A stretch of 64,000 nt of DNA, from NCBI GenBank assembly GCA_032622095.1, contig CP136065.1, positions 112,199,195-112,263,194 of the forward strand. Direction: 5' to 3'. Origin of the DNA: Siphonodentalium dalli. Taxonomy: Eukaryota > Mollusca > Scaphopoda > Gadilida > Siphonodentaliidae. A model generated the notes under the pieces. It was not told the origin of the DNA and did no database searches. It saw nothing but the letters and a program-made list of their open reading frames with translations. The position numbers and the translations under genes were made by a program. Shown here one piece after another: positions 53,101-56,290 of this stretch; position 1 is the stretch's first letter; each line of letters starts with the position of its first letter.

Positions 53101-54699
53101 TCAGTATGCACATAGGAAACAGATGAGGTGCAGGTTTGTGATAATATTCCATCAAATGGATGTATGACATCACATAAAAATTGACTGGTTTGCAGGGACC
53201 AGCCTATAGGGCGACATCTCCCTAAAATATGCCACTTCTCCATATGTTTGTCCCATGGAGACGTAGCTGCTCTCATATTTACCAGTATGTATATTTCAAA
53301 TCAGCATATTTGAAGTGTACATTTATTTACTGATTATCTTTTAAAAGCCGACGAAAATTTTACAATATTTACGTCTCTGGATATCTCATTCAAAATCAGT
53401 CACTGAATTGATGGGATTGCCTCCATTTCATTGGAGAGTGGTGAAGCACGCTTGTGATTTCATTGGTTTATGGCATAACAGATCACTTCACAGATCAGAG
53501 GTCAATGACATGTTGATAAGTTTCCCATGCATTGTCAAACTCAACTATTGTTGGAAAACTGAATTCGGCATTTTATTCATCGCAATATAGGAAACATCAT
53601 CTTCGAGTTTTAATCAGTCATTGATATTCGTGACTGATTATTCTTTCGTGTCATGTTGTATTTATTATTCTTACAAACATTTGCTATGCAAGGAATGCAC
53701 TTCATATTTGGAAATAGTTTACTATGTCATGTTGGGAATGCCGCGTCGTTGAAGAAATGAAATGTAATGGACACATCTAGAGATGTACAACCGTTAGGAT
53801 TATCGTCGGATTATCGTCGCCTTTTCAAAGAGACTTGTATTGCATAATACTTTTTGTATCATAGAAAGGTTAGAATGGAGAGTAAATTGAACTTCAGTCT
53901 TAACCCTTTGAGTGCCAGGGGCCGATCTCATCGGCCCTAAACCTACAAAATAAGTCTGTTAAAGAATATAAGAATAAATTATTAAAATTGTAAAAAATTG
54001 TTAGGCCAATGCATTCTCTTATATATGCGAGGCGACCTATGGTCCACTCGCATATATAAGAGAATGCATTGGCACAGGGTATGTGGGTTGATACAAAAAT
54101 CGACCTGGCACTCAAAGGGTTAATGACTTCTCCCTGATAACTGTCCATTTTTCCCTAAGAATCTAACAGGGAGAAGTGAATTCTCCCAATTTGAGTTCTC
54201 TAGGCTGATCCCTGCTGCATAGTGTGATTTAGTTTTCATCTTAACCCTTTCCTGATGGGAGCTGCGCTGGTGCACCATTAAAGATCCTGTGCCAGTGCAT
54301 TCTCTTATATAGGCGAGTCTGCCATAGGGAGCCTCACATTTATATAAGAGAATGCACTGGCTTACAAGGTCCAGGTAAATATTGTATTGTTAGGCCAATG
54401 CATTCTCTTATATATGCGAGGCACACTATAGGTGACTCGCATATATAAGAGAATGCATTGGCACGGGGTTTTCGCAAAATTTCAGGAAGCTCCAATCATG
54501 AAAGGGTTAAAAACAGTATATATCCATACATGTCTGCAGGTCTGTTATCTTTACCATACTCTGCTTTTGCATGCTTGACATTTTGACTTTTCTCATTTGG
54601 TCTTAGAATCAAGAGATGATGAGGATCTAGCATCTCCGACATCACCGACATCACCCGTTATCGTTACGAGACCTTCATTCCATCTCAACCCAGAAAATG
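193..54699 (+). CDS. PHKA: Phosphorylase b kinase regulatory subunit alpha (PHKA), internal part, 13 exons in one path
   Basis: PHKA is the large regulatory subunit of the cytosolic (alpha-beta-gamma-delta)4 phosphorylase kinase, which activates glycogen phosphorylase. One path joins 193-246, 574-696, 4363-4458, 5127-5234, 6547-6625, 8713-8847, 19908-20017, 23991-24135 (or 28493-28646), 30810-30885, 31234-31325, 35668-35850, 46072-46128 and 54607-54699. This gives 1351 nt with an uninterrupted frame. Landmarks recognised from the family are GKYGCSRFLRDGYKT, PHMWGQSVYIL, GEIDPLNRR, PDVVVQ, LGLTGRPN, SDFLTTSC and RPSFHLNPEN. PHMWGQ and GEIDPLNRR are alpha-type; the beta subunit differs at both places. 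These exons cover roughly the middle third of a protein that is about 1230 residues in vertebrates: the end of the glucoamylase-like region and the linker that follows. No start or stop codon is in the window. Both ends are partial. Family assignment is very secure; alpha over beta is secure. Confidence 0.95.
574..696 (+). CDS. PHKA: PHKA exon (DANRLHYEPWELHIF...)
   Basis: Acceptor ..tattttag before 574, donor gttagt at 697. It has 123 nt (41 codons) and phases 0 to 0. It begins DANRLHYEPWELHIFDKIEC and ends LFNNKQEQ, following the [20 protein letters not shown] block of vertebrate alpha subunits, including the W-P pair of the ECEWP motif (here CQWP). Confidence 0.95.
1605..1863. mobile_element. 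TTAA-flanked double-hairpin MITE, type A
   Basis: TTAA bounds both ends. The termini are ccttttcatgacgggagc (left) and the complement of gctccagtcgtgaaaagg (right). Inside are two hairpins built on cattctcttatatatgcgag, joined by a linker with acaaggtcaaggtaaatatt. TTAA targets and CCCTTT-like ends are typical of piggyBac-type non-autonomous elements. It contains no coding sequence. This is the reference copy for the family in this window. Confidence 0.8.
2247..2335. repeat. Copy of 'cagtaaaacctctccaaac' repeat
   Basis: This short sequence with self-complementary halves (cagtaaaacctctccaaac / gttcggtttagagaggt) recurs at 4180-4262 and 35478-35645 in the opposite orientation. Motifs of the form ACAGTARAACCTCTC are widespread mobile-element ends in invertebrate genomes. 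It is non-coding. Confidence 0.5.
2439..2552. repeat. 114-bp foldback (hairpin MITE)
   Basis: The left arm, agatagacaccgagttggta followed by ttggataagcgg and gaaacaac, is mirrored by gttgtttc, then ccgcatatccaa and taccaccgaggtgtctatct. The arms leave a short loop around ggccgtaggcc. It is intronic and looks like a miniature inverted-repeat insertion. Confidence 0.75.
2553..4040. other. Intron, nothing assignable
   Basis: The sequence between the foldback and the next repeat fragment shows a few hundred bases of less AT-rich DNA (about 2750-3100) with short open frames but no domain, no codon-like pattern and no family match. A small local palindrome sits around 3598-3645 (caattggatatttgtaatatcc / ggatatcc-like). 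I see no gene here. Confidence 0.4.
4180..4262. repeat. Copy of 'acctctccaaac' repeat (reverse)
   Basis: The stretch ggagggtccagtttggagaa, then gttttactgta, matches the 3' part of the copy at 35478-35645. It ends about 100 nt before the acceptor of the 4363 exon. Confidence 0.5.
4363..4458 (+). CDS. PHKA: PHKA exon (LDKYRTLLDAVM...)
   Basis: Acceptor ..ttctcag before 4363, donor gtgagt at 4459. It has 96 nt and phases 0 to 0. It encodes LDKYRTLLDAVMHKREDGIP followed by LIPELYMVPADR, matching the family block [22 protein letters not shown]. Confidence 0.95.
5127..5234 (+). CDS. PHKA: PHKA exon with PHMWGQ motif
   Basis: Acceptor ..gtttcag before 5127, donor gtgagt at 5235. It has 108 nt and phases 0 to 0. 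It contains VDAEYKEPNSQKRQAIGK followed by SPHMWGQSVYILSRLIDE. The PHMWGQSxYIL stretch is diagnostic of the alpha subunit; beta has LFLWGQALYII in the same place. Confidence 0.96.
6547..6625 (+). CDS. PHKA: PHKA exon (GEIDPLNRR, PDVVVQ)
   Basis: Acceptor ..ttttacag before 6547, donor gtatac at 6626. It has 79 nt and phases 0 to 1. It encodes GFLSIGEIDPLNRRLVAEP then RPDVVVQ. The block is almost identical to vertebrate alpha subunits (GEIDPLNRRF.. KPDVVVQ). Confidence 0.96.
6652..6975. mobile_element. Inverted-repeat element, 'gcagaatgaggtcccc' family
   Basis: Starts catttgcagaatgaggtcc and holds a near-perfect hairpin (gaatttagtgatgctacccc ... ctagcatcactaaattcacc) at 6680-6738. The internal part (about 6750-6940) is the reverse complement of 58640-58870 in the 463-bp copy. 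It ends at gcagaatgaggtccccagag near 6965. It is non-coding and sits 26 nt downstream of the 6625 donor. Confidence 0.7.
7064..7769 (+). mobile_element. Tandem-repeat element, ~161-bp units (pearl/Helentron-like architecture)
   Basis: Starts tatacgcccgtttgaaaa, then a GTCCGTC-type stretch (7108-7140). About 3.5 direct units of ~161 bp follow (gataac anchors at 7159, 7321 and 7482), each with gttatg.ccctttttcgact near its end. It ends atgggcgtattatgccatgc then ggtgtgctcttgttt. The same layout recurs at 8874, 29366, 32223, 45435 and 49801. Bivalve 'pearl' and CvA elements have this kind of central tandem core; the assignment is by analogy. Confidence 0.6.
8713..8847 (+). CDS. PHKA: PHKA exon (VVLIAEDGMIQEKL...)
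   Basis: Acceptor ..cttttcag before 8713, donor gtctgt at 8848 (weak, but the only one in frame). It has 135 nt and phases 1 to 1. It encodes VLIAEDGMIQEKLRANGIDI, then the motif VYPARVLSQIYSLLG, which corresponds to VQPARILSHIYSSLG in vertebrate alpha subunits. A tandem-repeat element begins only ~27 nt after the donor. Confidence 0.94.
8874..10321 (+). mobile_element. Tandem-repeat element with ~340-bp dimer units
   Basis: Begins with the hairpin gcccccgacttgaagtcggc followed by gggtata and a GTCCGTACG stretch. The anchor acaaacattttgca occurs at about 8963, 9136, 9468 and 9812, so ~170-bp monomers are organised mostly as ~340-bp dimers. Each monomer carries agttatggcccttttttnact. It ends with cggtcgggggcaaatgccac and acctcttgttt, mirroring the opening hairpin. 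Short open frames inside are by-products of the repeat. Confidence 0.65.
10321..10583. mobile_element. TTAA double-hairpin MITE, type A
   Basis: Both ends carry TTAA (10321-10324 and 10580-10583). The termini are cccttccataactggagc and the complement. Two cattctcttatatatg hairpins flank the linker taccttgaccttgtaagc. It abuts the end of the preceding tandem-repeat element. Confidence 0.8.
10810..13520. mobile_element. TTAA MITE type A split by a nested 2.45-kb element
   Basis: The left part is 10810-10911 (ttaatcctttcatgacagga ... ccttgcatata). The right part resumes at 13364 (tataagaaaatgcactggct ... ctctcatcatgaaagg). Joined, they rebuild the standard family layout, with the break inside the catatataag apex of the first hairpin. 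This shows the order of insertion: MITE first, 2.45-kb element later. Confidence 0.8.
10912..13363. mobile_element. 2452-bp non-autonomous DNA element with CAGC ends and CCGCGG-rich subterminal arrays
   Basis: The terminal inverted repeats are ~38 bp: cagctatgctctcagtaagc... on the left, and on the right the reverse complement reads cagcactgctcaaattaagc. Both continue into gacctgttt(t)aacgaggt. The target sequence is restored exactly if TA is the duplicated site. The inner flanks (10950-11165 and 13080-13310) are crowded with taccgcg/cgcggta words, unlike the AT-rich middle. No transposase-like frame is visible. The superfamily is not assigned. Confidence 0.75.
15241..16680. repeat. Direct repeats with cgcgggttggggctacccat
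   Basis: The block attggcgtaattagc(a/g)ctc, gcgatagtc.caccaaacag, gcgggttggggctacccatc occurs at about 15270-15347, 15400-15478 and 16540-16616. The first two are in tandem (~130-bp period). The third lies 1.1 kb away and extends the similarity to the ggactatcga segment. These lie inside the 4.9-kb unit. A split-repeat retroelement or an internal duplication could produce this pattern. Confidence 0.6.
16798..16872 (+). repeat. Possible tRNA-derived SINE head
   Basis: The segment agagctgggtggttatgcc (A-box-like), followed about 35 nt later by gacctgggttcgaccatcc (B-box-like, GGTTCGANNC), has tRNA spacing. It does not close a clean cloverleaf by eye. It may be a SINE promoter head rather than a functional tRNA gene. 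Confidence 0.35.
19173..19502. mobile_element. MITE with 57-bp perfect inverted repeats, derived from the 4.9-kb unit
   Basis: The left arm at about 19174-19232 (ttttccaaaataagtaaaat ... gtatcttgcccactgaac) is mirrored at 19444-19502. Its interior (19293-19443) is the reverse complement of 14314-14475, so it is a deletion derivative of the neighbouring 4.9-kb family. The two now overlap or abut end to end. Confidence 0.75.
19908..20017 (+). CDS. PHKA: PHKA exon (LGLTGRPN...FVPQ)
   Basis: Acceptor ..tgcttcag before 19908, donor gtatgt at 20018. It has 110 nt and phases 1 to 0. It encodes KNKRLGLTGRPNSDVGLLAT, then SKLYTLGDQIMAFVPQ, the family block [20 protein letters not shown] KLY. It directly precedes the alternative-exon pair. 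Confidence 0.95.
20018..20530. other. Intron, nothing assignable
   Basis: AT-rich unique-looking sequence with homopolymer runs. No repeat shared with the rest of the window and no coding signal were seen. Confidence 0.4.
20531..20747. mobile_element. ~215-bp MITE
   Basis: The ends are inverted repeats: aaatctgtgttctcaggca at 20532 and tgcctgagaacacagat at 20728. The interior is AT-rich and non-coding. No clear target duplication is visible because both flanks are A/T runs. Confidence 0.65.
20748..22350. other. Intron with one terminal fragment of a TTAA MITE (type C)
   Basis: A fragment at 21141-21206 (gggccgatgagatcggcccc then ggcactgaaagggttaa) matches the end of the type C element at 53900-54123. 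The rest, including a stretch around 21780-22330, shows nothing I can assign. Confidence 0.45.
22359..23419. mobile_element. Old hAT-like element, ~1.06 kb, non-autonomous
   Basis: Ends cagggctgttaag at the left and the complement of cttaacaggtctg at the right. The flanking 8-mers ttgtgttg (22351-22358) and ttgcgtag (23420-23427) agree at 6 of 8 positions, as expected for a decayed 8-bp target duplication. A small GC hairpin (cccggccttcggccgg) lies at about 22765. There is no intact transposase. Confidence 0.5.
23991..24135 (+). CDS. PHKA: PHKA alternative exon A (FIDQNQFYLPLD...)
   Basis: Acceptor ..attttttcag before 23991, donor gtgcag at 24136. It has 145 nt and phases 0 to 1. It encodes FIDQNQFYLPLDMEFLTDMI, KTDLDYLSSHWKMLGRP and ends IIIIPVTAKML. 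Joined to 30810 it gives ..KMLDQNQ, like vertebrate SHSMLDEDG. It is the closer of the pair to the vertebrate sequence (FIDQQQFYLALD). It shares about 21 of 48 residues with exon B at 28493. See the alternative-splicing finding. Confidence 0.93.
24695..24716. repeat. Terminal scrap of TTAA MITE type A
   Basis: The end motif cccgtcatggaagggttaa alone is present, without a core hairpin. Confidence 0.4.
25640..25816. mobile_element. 3' part of TTAA MITE family 2
   Basis: It contains ggaggattcctattcatt, gaacttattatctgaacatt and ggaaactactcatcaatgag, then aagaaagtgttaa. It is the right half of the family best seen at 26790-27029 and 57996-58249. Its final TTAA (25813-25816) is also the first TTAA of the next element. 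Confidence 0.6.
25813..26267. mobile_element. TTAA double-hairpin MITE, type B
   Basis: TTAA bounds both ends. The terminal sequence ccctttacccaacagaacgg is followed at the other end by the complement of ccgttttgttgggtaaag. It carries two cattctcttatatatgcgag hairpins with gaccataggtcg apices, separated by degenerate ttgttaaagaatgtaag repeats. The core hairpin is shared with type A, but the termini are different. Confidence 0.8.
26790..27029. mobile_element. TTAA-family MITE 2, near full length
   Basis: The perfect terminal inverted repeats are ccctttctatactaaat (26790) and atttagtatagaaaggg (27013-27029). Flanks TTAC/TTCA are one change away from TTAA. Interior landmarks are cattggaatggtctattatt, catttggagggat and gaaatgttnanataataagt. 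Other copies start near 25640, 28134, 28841, 38270, 57399, 57996 and 62875. Confidence 0.7.
27379..27584. mobile_element. TTAA double-hairpin MITE, type A, internally deleted
   Basis: TTAA occurs at both ends. The first hairpin (27430-27485) is complete and the linker taccttgaccttgtaagcc is intact. The second hairpin has lost most of its right arm. Confidence 0.75.
28134..28347. mobile_element. MITE family 2 copy
   Basis: It runs from tctttactaaatgtattctc to gagtatttagtaaagaaggg. The terminal TTAA is not intact on either side. It lies about 145 nt upstream of alternative exon B. Confidence 0.6.
28493..28646 (+). CDS. PHKA: PHKA alternative exon B (YMDQTQFYSTLD...)
   Basis: Acceptor ..tatatatgcag before 28493, donor gtatgt at 28647. 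It has 154 nt and phases 0 to 1, the same as exon A. It encodes YMDQTQFYSTLDSELLSDLL, RTQVMYLKRSWKATGRPTVT and ends IIVTRSLTGVQ. It aligns end to end with exon A, including DQxQFYxxLD, YLxxxWK and GRP, and is three codons longer at the 3' side. The frame is intact and the splice sites are good, so this is an active exon duplicate rather than a decayed copy. Confidence 0.9.
28841..28980. mobile_element. 5' half of MITE family 2
   Basis: It starts gtaaccctttctatactaaa, with catttggagggatgttaag and aagtgcagaagg. It is truncated after that. Confidence 0.6.
29245..29330. repeat. Fragment of 'gcagaatgaggtcccc' family
   Basis: It holds gggaacttaaatctgagcct, then ctctggggacctcattctg, matching the inner and terminal part of the 6652-6975 copy. 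Confidence 0.55.
29366..30329 (+). mobile_element. Tandem-repeat element, ~168-bp units
   Basis: The opening hairpin is tacccccc...aggggggta (29372-29403), followed by GTCCGTC repeats (29417-29455). Four units anchored on ccatgggaac lie at 29534, 29703, 29870 and 30040, each with gttatcccccctttttcgac. It ends aggggggtatccgtag then cacctctagttt. The architecture is the same as at 7064 and 8874. Confidence 0.7.
30493..30583. mobile_element. Left fragment of TTAA MITE type A
   Basis: Begins ttaacccttccatgactcga, then a diverged half hairpin up to agtctcccatatgg. The right side is missing. Confidence 0.55.
30810..30885 (+). CDS. PHKA: PHKA exon (DQNQAPPQALVATF...)
   Basis: Acceptor ..attcacag before 30810, donor gtatgc at 30886. 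It has 76 nt and phases 1 to 2. It encodes (D)QNQAPPQALVATFKKLKMG then YIQGT(R), equivalent to [21 protein letters not shown] in vertebrates. It accepts either alternative exon A or B in frame. Confidence 0.92.
31234..31325 (+). CDS. PHKA: PHKA exon (VSDFLTTSCLTKLSF)
   Basis: Acceptor ..ctactttag before 31234, donor gtgagc at 31326. It has 92 nt and phases 2 to 1. It encodes VHLGNVSDFLTTSCLTKLSF then VEDPDNPGST. This is a highly conserved block ([20 protein letters not shown]). The acidic DYDDNYD-type stretch that follows it in vertebrates was not found in the next intron. Confidence 0.95.
31569..31713. mobile_element. TTAA MITE type A, single-hairpin remnant
   Basis: One hairpin (cattctcttatatatgtgag ... 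ctcgcatatataagagaatg) is flanked by attaaagatcctgtgccagt and gctccagtcatggaagggt. The outer TTAA is lost. Confidence 0.65.
32223..32697 (+). mobile_element. Single-unit relative of the tandem-repeat elements
   Basis: It has ttatgaccccaaccctctaa, then aggaggattcggcggtata at the start, a CCATCC stretch, and one or two degenerate units (gagttacagcctttgtttga). The 3' end is cattgcacttgttta. A partial relative without the start lies at 37870-38264. Confidence 0.5.
32925..33913 (-). pseudogene. LINE 3' fragment: reverse transcriptase C-terminal zinc-knuckle region, 5'-truncated
   Basis: A minus-strand frame from about 33910 down to 33308 encodes ~200 residues with LKWFQYRINTHILCTNKFLK and CTFCKNKIETIPHIFWEC (C-x2-C-x8-H-x4-C). 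This is the pattern of the zinc-binding segment found after the reverse transcriptase domain in L1/Tx1-type LINEs. The upstream part, with the catalytic reverse transcriptase and endonuclease, is absent. An in-frame stop at 33911-33913 lies near the truncation. About 380 bp of possible 3' UTR ends near a T-rich tract (A-rich on the minus strand). The frame over the remaining part is open, so the insertion is not very old. It is not a host gene. Confidence 0.75.
34322..35257. mobile_element. 936-bp hAT-type MITE with exact 8-bp target duplication
   Basis: The flanks are identical: catagcac at 34314-34321 and 35258-35265. The ends are cagaggcggactgggcc and ggccagtccgcctctg, typical of hAT non-autonomous elements. 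Inside, cggctggttaaacaacacat plus gtggcggcccacgtc occurs twice (34910 and 35030). A second copy of the right end, ggtctcccgatcggcca...gtccgcctctg, sits at 34957-34989, so the right side has been duplicated. There are C runs at 34427-34448 and 35096-35136. It is non-coding; the proline or glycine tracts in its open frames come from the C/G runs. Confidence 0.9.
35478..35645. mobile_element. 'acctctccaaac' repeat abutting an exon
   Basis: It runs from aacaaacctgtccgatgttc to gtccggtttggagaggttat then actgta. It shares ends with 2247-2335 and 4180-4262. It finishes ~22 nt before the 35668 acceptor-exon junction, so it probably supplies or borders the branch-point region of that intron. Confidence 0.6.
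35668..35850 (+). CDS. PHKA: PHKA linker exon (PGRVQNLIDDLIG...)
   Basis: Acceptor ..gatttcatag before 35668, donor gtaagt at 35851 (strong). It has 183 nt and symmetric phases 1 to 1. It encodes GRVQNLIDDLIGPSCPRPRL, similar to [20 protein letters not shown] of vertebrate alpha, then a basic serine-rich stretch with KKRLTRQRSGSSTKVRG and RRSRSIAIDPESTP. Several R-x-x-S sites could be phosphorylated (inference). The vertebrate PHKA1 gene is alternatively spliced near this linker. Confidence 0.9.
35896..36149. mobile_element. 254-bp near-perfect palindrome, 'gcagaatgaggtcccc' family
   Basis: The outer arms caagccttgaaatagggtg / caccctatttcaaggcttg enclose two inner hairpins, each with gcagaatgaggtccccagag and gaatttagtgatgcta. 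The whole block can fold back on itself. It begins 46 nt after the 35850 donor. Confidence 0.8.
36590..37449. mobile_element. Composite inverted-repeat element ending in a 143-bp hairpin
   Basis: The segment 36613-36720 (gtaggaactgttacatcgga ... ctatcgccgg) is repeated inverted at 37195-37285. The right end, 37307-37449, is a foldback with arms acagttatcgcattg ... and tgacacgaggaattgtca. No coding similarity is seen; the 138-codon open frame from 37029 crosses these repeats. Confidence 0.6.
37870..38264 (+). repeat. Partial relative of the 32223-32697 element
   Basis: It shares gggcatggatnatcggattt, ggttgtgctt and gggaaaggatacccacttct, then cactctctaaactga and gcgttgcacttgtt. The 5' hairpin and GTCC stretch are missing. 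Confidence 0.5.
38266..38434. mobile_element. MITE family 2 copy, 5'-truncated
   Basis: It runs from catttggagagatgttaaga to actaaagaaaaggttaa and shares the family's attcctattcattggtgaga core. A second short fragment (ctactaaatggattctgcca ... gggatgttcag) lies at 38533-38612. Confidence 0.55.
38650..40850. other. Intron, nothing assignable
   Basis: AT-rich sequence without a recognised repeat, hairpin over ~20 bp, or coding signal. The open frames are short and unlike any PHKA segment. Confidence 0.4.
40856..41244. mobile_element. TTAA double-hairpin MITE, type B
   Basis: TTAA bounds both ends (40856-40859 and 41241-41244). It is in the opposite orientation to the copy at 25813-26267: the long unique arm with aaacggccaaaaccggcc is now on the left. 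Both core hairpins are near perfect. Confidence 0.85.
41674..41891. mobile_element. TTAA double-hairpin MITE, type A, left hairpin truncated
   Basis: TTAA occurs at both ends. The left hairpin's first arm is deleted (gcagcattagggagccttgc). The linker cacaaggtcaaggtaaat is intact and the right hairpin is complete. Confidence 0.75.
42080..42333. mobile_element. Two nested or tandem type A MITE fragments
   Basis: One left end starts at 42080 (ttaaccctttcatgctggga). A second left end starts at 42177 (ttaacactttcatggcggga) with one full hairpin. Both are cut after the linker near 42330. Confidence 0.65.
42829..43172. mobile_element. Short copy of the CAGGGACCAGCCTA family
   Basis: It shares the order gccacttctccata.nttttgtcc, ataccagtatg, cagcatatttna and agtgacttctcccaa.ttga, then ctaggctggtccct, with 53193-54214. 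The left end is diverged. Confidence 0.5.
43413..44204. mobile_element. 792-bp MITE packed with TTCGG words
   Basis: The ends agccccggttccatat and atatggaaccggggct are inverted repeats. The flanks give TTA on both sides (43410-43412 and 44205-44207), a 3-bp duplication like that of PIF/Harbinger elements. The interior contains dozens of attcgg/ccgaat words at irregular 8-20 bp spacing. There is no coding capacity beyond accidental frames. Confidence 0.75.
44641..44799. mobile_element. TTAA MITE type A, truncated
   Basis: The left end is ttaaccctttcatgatggga. The first hairpin is partly deleted. The linker taccttgaccttgaaagcc is followed by most of the second hairpin; the right terminus is missing. 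Confidence 0.65.
44985..45253. mobile_element. TTAA double-hairpin MITE, type A
   Basis: TTAA lies at both ends, with both hairpins present and the linker acaaggtcaaggtaaatatt intact. Confidence 0.75.
45435..45790 (+). repeat. Tandem-repeat-type element, short copy
   Basis: The opening hairpin is tacccccatcccaaatgggg then ggtata, followed by tctgtctgtctgc. Units carry gatgaaatttggtatgcagt and gttatccctct. The 3' end is not clear. Confidence 0.5.
45866..45994. repeat. ~130-bp foldback
   Basis: The arms aaaatacacccatagtagcc, gagagtac and ..ggaattgtgga pair with tccacaattcc.., gtactctcggctcccatgga and tgtatt. It ends 77 nt upstream of the small exon at 46072. Confidence 0.7.
46072..46128 (+). 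CDS. PHKA: PHKA small symmetric exon (SESPEEFLLCHRIKKKQH)
   Basis: Acceptor ..attaaatag before 46072, donor gtaagt at 46129 (strong). It has 57 nt and phases 1 to 1, encoding (E)SESPEEFLLCHRIKKKQH. It is not a conserved block of the family, so support is frame, splice sites and location. Skipping it also keeps the frame (..ESTPE-SRDDEDLAS..), so it is a natural cassette-exon candidate. Confidence 0.7.
46129..47330. other. Intron, nothing assignable
   Basis: No shared repeat, no long hairpin and no coding signal were found. Confidence 0.4.
47331..47504. repeat. ~174-bp foldback
   Basis: The inner arms aaggttttagcagtgatata / tctcactgctaaaacctt are near perfect. The outer arms tggtttattatatacttgcc / ggcaagtaactaaagtatat extend the palindrome. 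Confidence 0.75.
47504..47662. repeat. ~159-bp foldback, adjacent to the previous one
   Basis: The left arm agaatatccacatttttcag and the inner gatgacaaaacatttgaatt pair with attcaatgttttgtcatc and ctgaaaaagtgtggatatcc.. on the right. The apex is ccacttgtggctaaagccac. Confidence 0.8.
48504..49640. repeat. tatagactgggtgaagctct minisatellite, split by other sequence
   Basis: Two or three units lie at 48504-48570. Ten or so more units of ~28-35 bp (tatagactgggtgaagctct plus nattatatgtta) lie at 49311-49640. About 740 bp, including the foldback at 49165-49309, separates the two blocks, suggesting insertion into an older array. Confidence 0.7.
49165..49309. repeat. ~145-bp foldback
   Basis: The arms gttgactatgccaaaatagt, ggtcctcgaggaggaatag and their exact complement surround a short loop (tccactcgccaca). 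The outer part aatgaatg/cattcatt also pairs. Confidence 0.8.
49801..51836 (+). mobile_element. Tandem-repeat element, 12 units of ~150-166 bp
   Basis: Opens with the hairpin tagctcaactttacttagta, then aagtttgagcta; closes with cgaagttgagcta. Units anchored on gctacaggtcgta (or a variant) lie near 49908, 50060, 50223, 50389, 50542, 50705, 50859, 51022, 51186, 51341, 51506 and 51669. Each contains gatcatcatgaaatttgtca, gggaacgagtcattttgggg and gccagcagccatcttggatt. Two unit variants alternate over part of the array. Open frames here repeat with the array and are not genes. Confidence 0.75.
51845..52655. other. Intron, nothing assignable
   Basis: AT-rich DNA with no repeat shared inside the window and no coding signal. 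Confidence 0.4.
52661..52925. mobile_element. TTAA double-hairpin MITE, type A
   Basis: It starts ttaaccctttaatgactgga. Both hairpins are present and the linker has two changes (acaagatcaaggtcaatatt). The right TTAA has mutated to TTTA. Confidence 0.75.
53193..54214. mobile_element. ~1.0-kb CAGGGACCAGCCTA element (hAT-like ends)
   Basis: The left end is cagggaccagcctataggg. The right end reads cagggatcagcctagagaac on the other strand. CAGGG ends suggest hAT, but the flanking 8-mers do not match. A type C TTAA MITE is inserted in it at 53900-54123. No transposase is visible. Confidence 0.5.
53900..54123. mobile_element. TTAA single-hairpin MITE, type C
   Basis: TTAA bounds both ends. The termini ccctttgagtgccaggggcc and the complement of gacctggcactcaaaggg enclose one cattctcttatatatgcgag hairpin identical in style to types A and B. 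The subterminal part has its own short palindrome, gccgatctcatcggc. Confidence 0.8.
54241..54510. mobile_element. TTAA double-hairpin MITE, type A
   Basis: TTAA is intact on both sides. Both hairpins are complete and the linker reads acaaggtccaggtaaatatt. It ends 96 nt before the 54607 exon. Confidence 0.85.
54607..54699 (+). CDS. PHKA: PHKA exon (SRDDEDLASPTSPTSP...RPSFHLNPEN)
   Basis: Acceptor ..tggtcttag before 54607, donor gtatgt at 54700. It has 93 nt and phases 1 to 1. It encodes SRDDEDLASPTSPTSPVIV then TRPSFHLNPEN; RPSFHL matches the conserved RPSFNLLDSP of vertebrate alpha subunits. The TSPTSP repeat is a likely proline-directed phosphorylation stretch (inference). Confidence 0.88.
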
Positions 54700-56290
54700 G
54701 TATGTTTATTGTTTTACGTCCAATCAAGGATCTGTTAGTAGTTATTGTACAAGTTTGTACCTTGTATGGTCCATTATGCCTTTTGTCAATGAGTATATTC
54801 TCCTAGTCCATTTTCAAAAGTTTTCATTGGAATGGCCCAGGTATCCTTCTGTAGTGATGCTAGAAACAAGCCTAAGACTGGCAGAGAAAAAGCCAAATTA
54901 TTTCAATTTTTGGGATGTTCAGATCATAAAAATTCATTGAACATTCTAAAGCTGTTGTTGAACTTATGAGCTGACCACACCCACAAATGTATAAATAGGA
55001 ATATAGTAACTATTAAACAGCAAATATCCAGATATTGAAAGGTTAAAATGAAGTGAAACAATCCACTGGGGTGTTAAAACATGCACATTCAATGAACTTA
55101 CTCAACACAACTTATTTACTTAATTTTCCCATCAATATTAGACACCACTCACATAATGAACAGCTACTGTTAAGAACTATGAATAGGGTACCACGTCACT
55201 TGAATTTGTGTCCTTTCTATCAATTGTCTTTTTTTCATATCCGTAGTTTTACGATTACTTTATTTGGTTTTCAACATCATTTAGTATTAAGGTTAGAAAT
55301 TTATTATCTGGTCCTCAATATTGTAGTTGATGCTGAGATTGTGTCCTTAACCATTTGGCGAGTAGAATGAATATAGGTCGCCATACGATTCGCAAGTGGA
55401 ACAACATTTCAGGGAGAGTAATTTTTATGTAGACGTAACTTCAATTAATCATCTGAATTATAAATGAATTGTAGATTGATAGGAGATATTTTGATTAATA
55501 AAATGTCCCAATATATAAGTGCAATAGATAATGATAGCACATGTAAACAGAAAATACACATCAATTAAAATGAATAATTGGATCCTTTTGACCCAAATTT
55601 GTTAATAATTATTTCTATGATGTTGACATTAAACTCACGCATGACATCATGTATTTATCCCACAGGGTTACAGTGAAAGACAACAACTGGAATGCGTTTT
55701 TATAGCTACCTGTTCAGAAAATCATAATTATTTACAGGAAGCCGATACAATAAATGTAGTAGTAACCAATACAAACAAGTGGGTGACAATTTTTTGAGGC
55801 ACAATAACCGCCTACACAGATGTAAGCCAAAAGGGGGAGACGCCAATCGAACGCGTATGTCCCAAAACAAAACAGGGAGGGAGGGAGGGTTGTCAACACA
55901 AGCGACTGTCCTCAGCAAATACATTATTGGAAAGAATGTTTAACGCAGTATAACTGCGCGCATCCCCCGGCCAAAGATATAGTTTCCATTATTCTGCTCT
56001 TCAAATTATCCCCGTTCGCCAACTAAATAGCAATACTGCCAAAAATACTTGTACTTTATAATTATGTTTTATTTTCGTCTAAGTACTCCGCAATATCAGT
56101 GTATAGCTTACTTATCTGAACTATCATGCGGTATGGTGTAGTGATAGATACGAGTTAAAGATCTCGTGATCAAACATGATTATGTTTGTACCAAATTTTT
56201 GGTTTAAGGTTACGCATCTATAACCCGGTGCGATAAAATACGTCGTTTTGTACGACAATGTTATGACATTTATAAATACTCTCCAAAGGT
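54700..56290. other. Intron, mostly unassigned
   Basis: A faint family 2 MITE fragment is at 54787-55040 (ttttcaaaagttttcattgg ... atccagatattgaaaggtta). The rest, including a GC-richer stretch at 55790-55980, shows no gene or repeat that I can support. Confidence 0.4.
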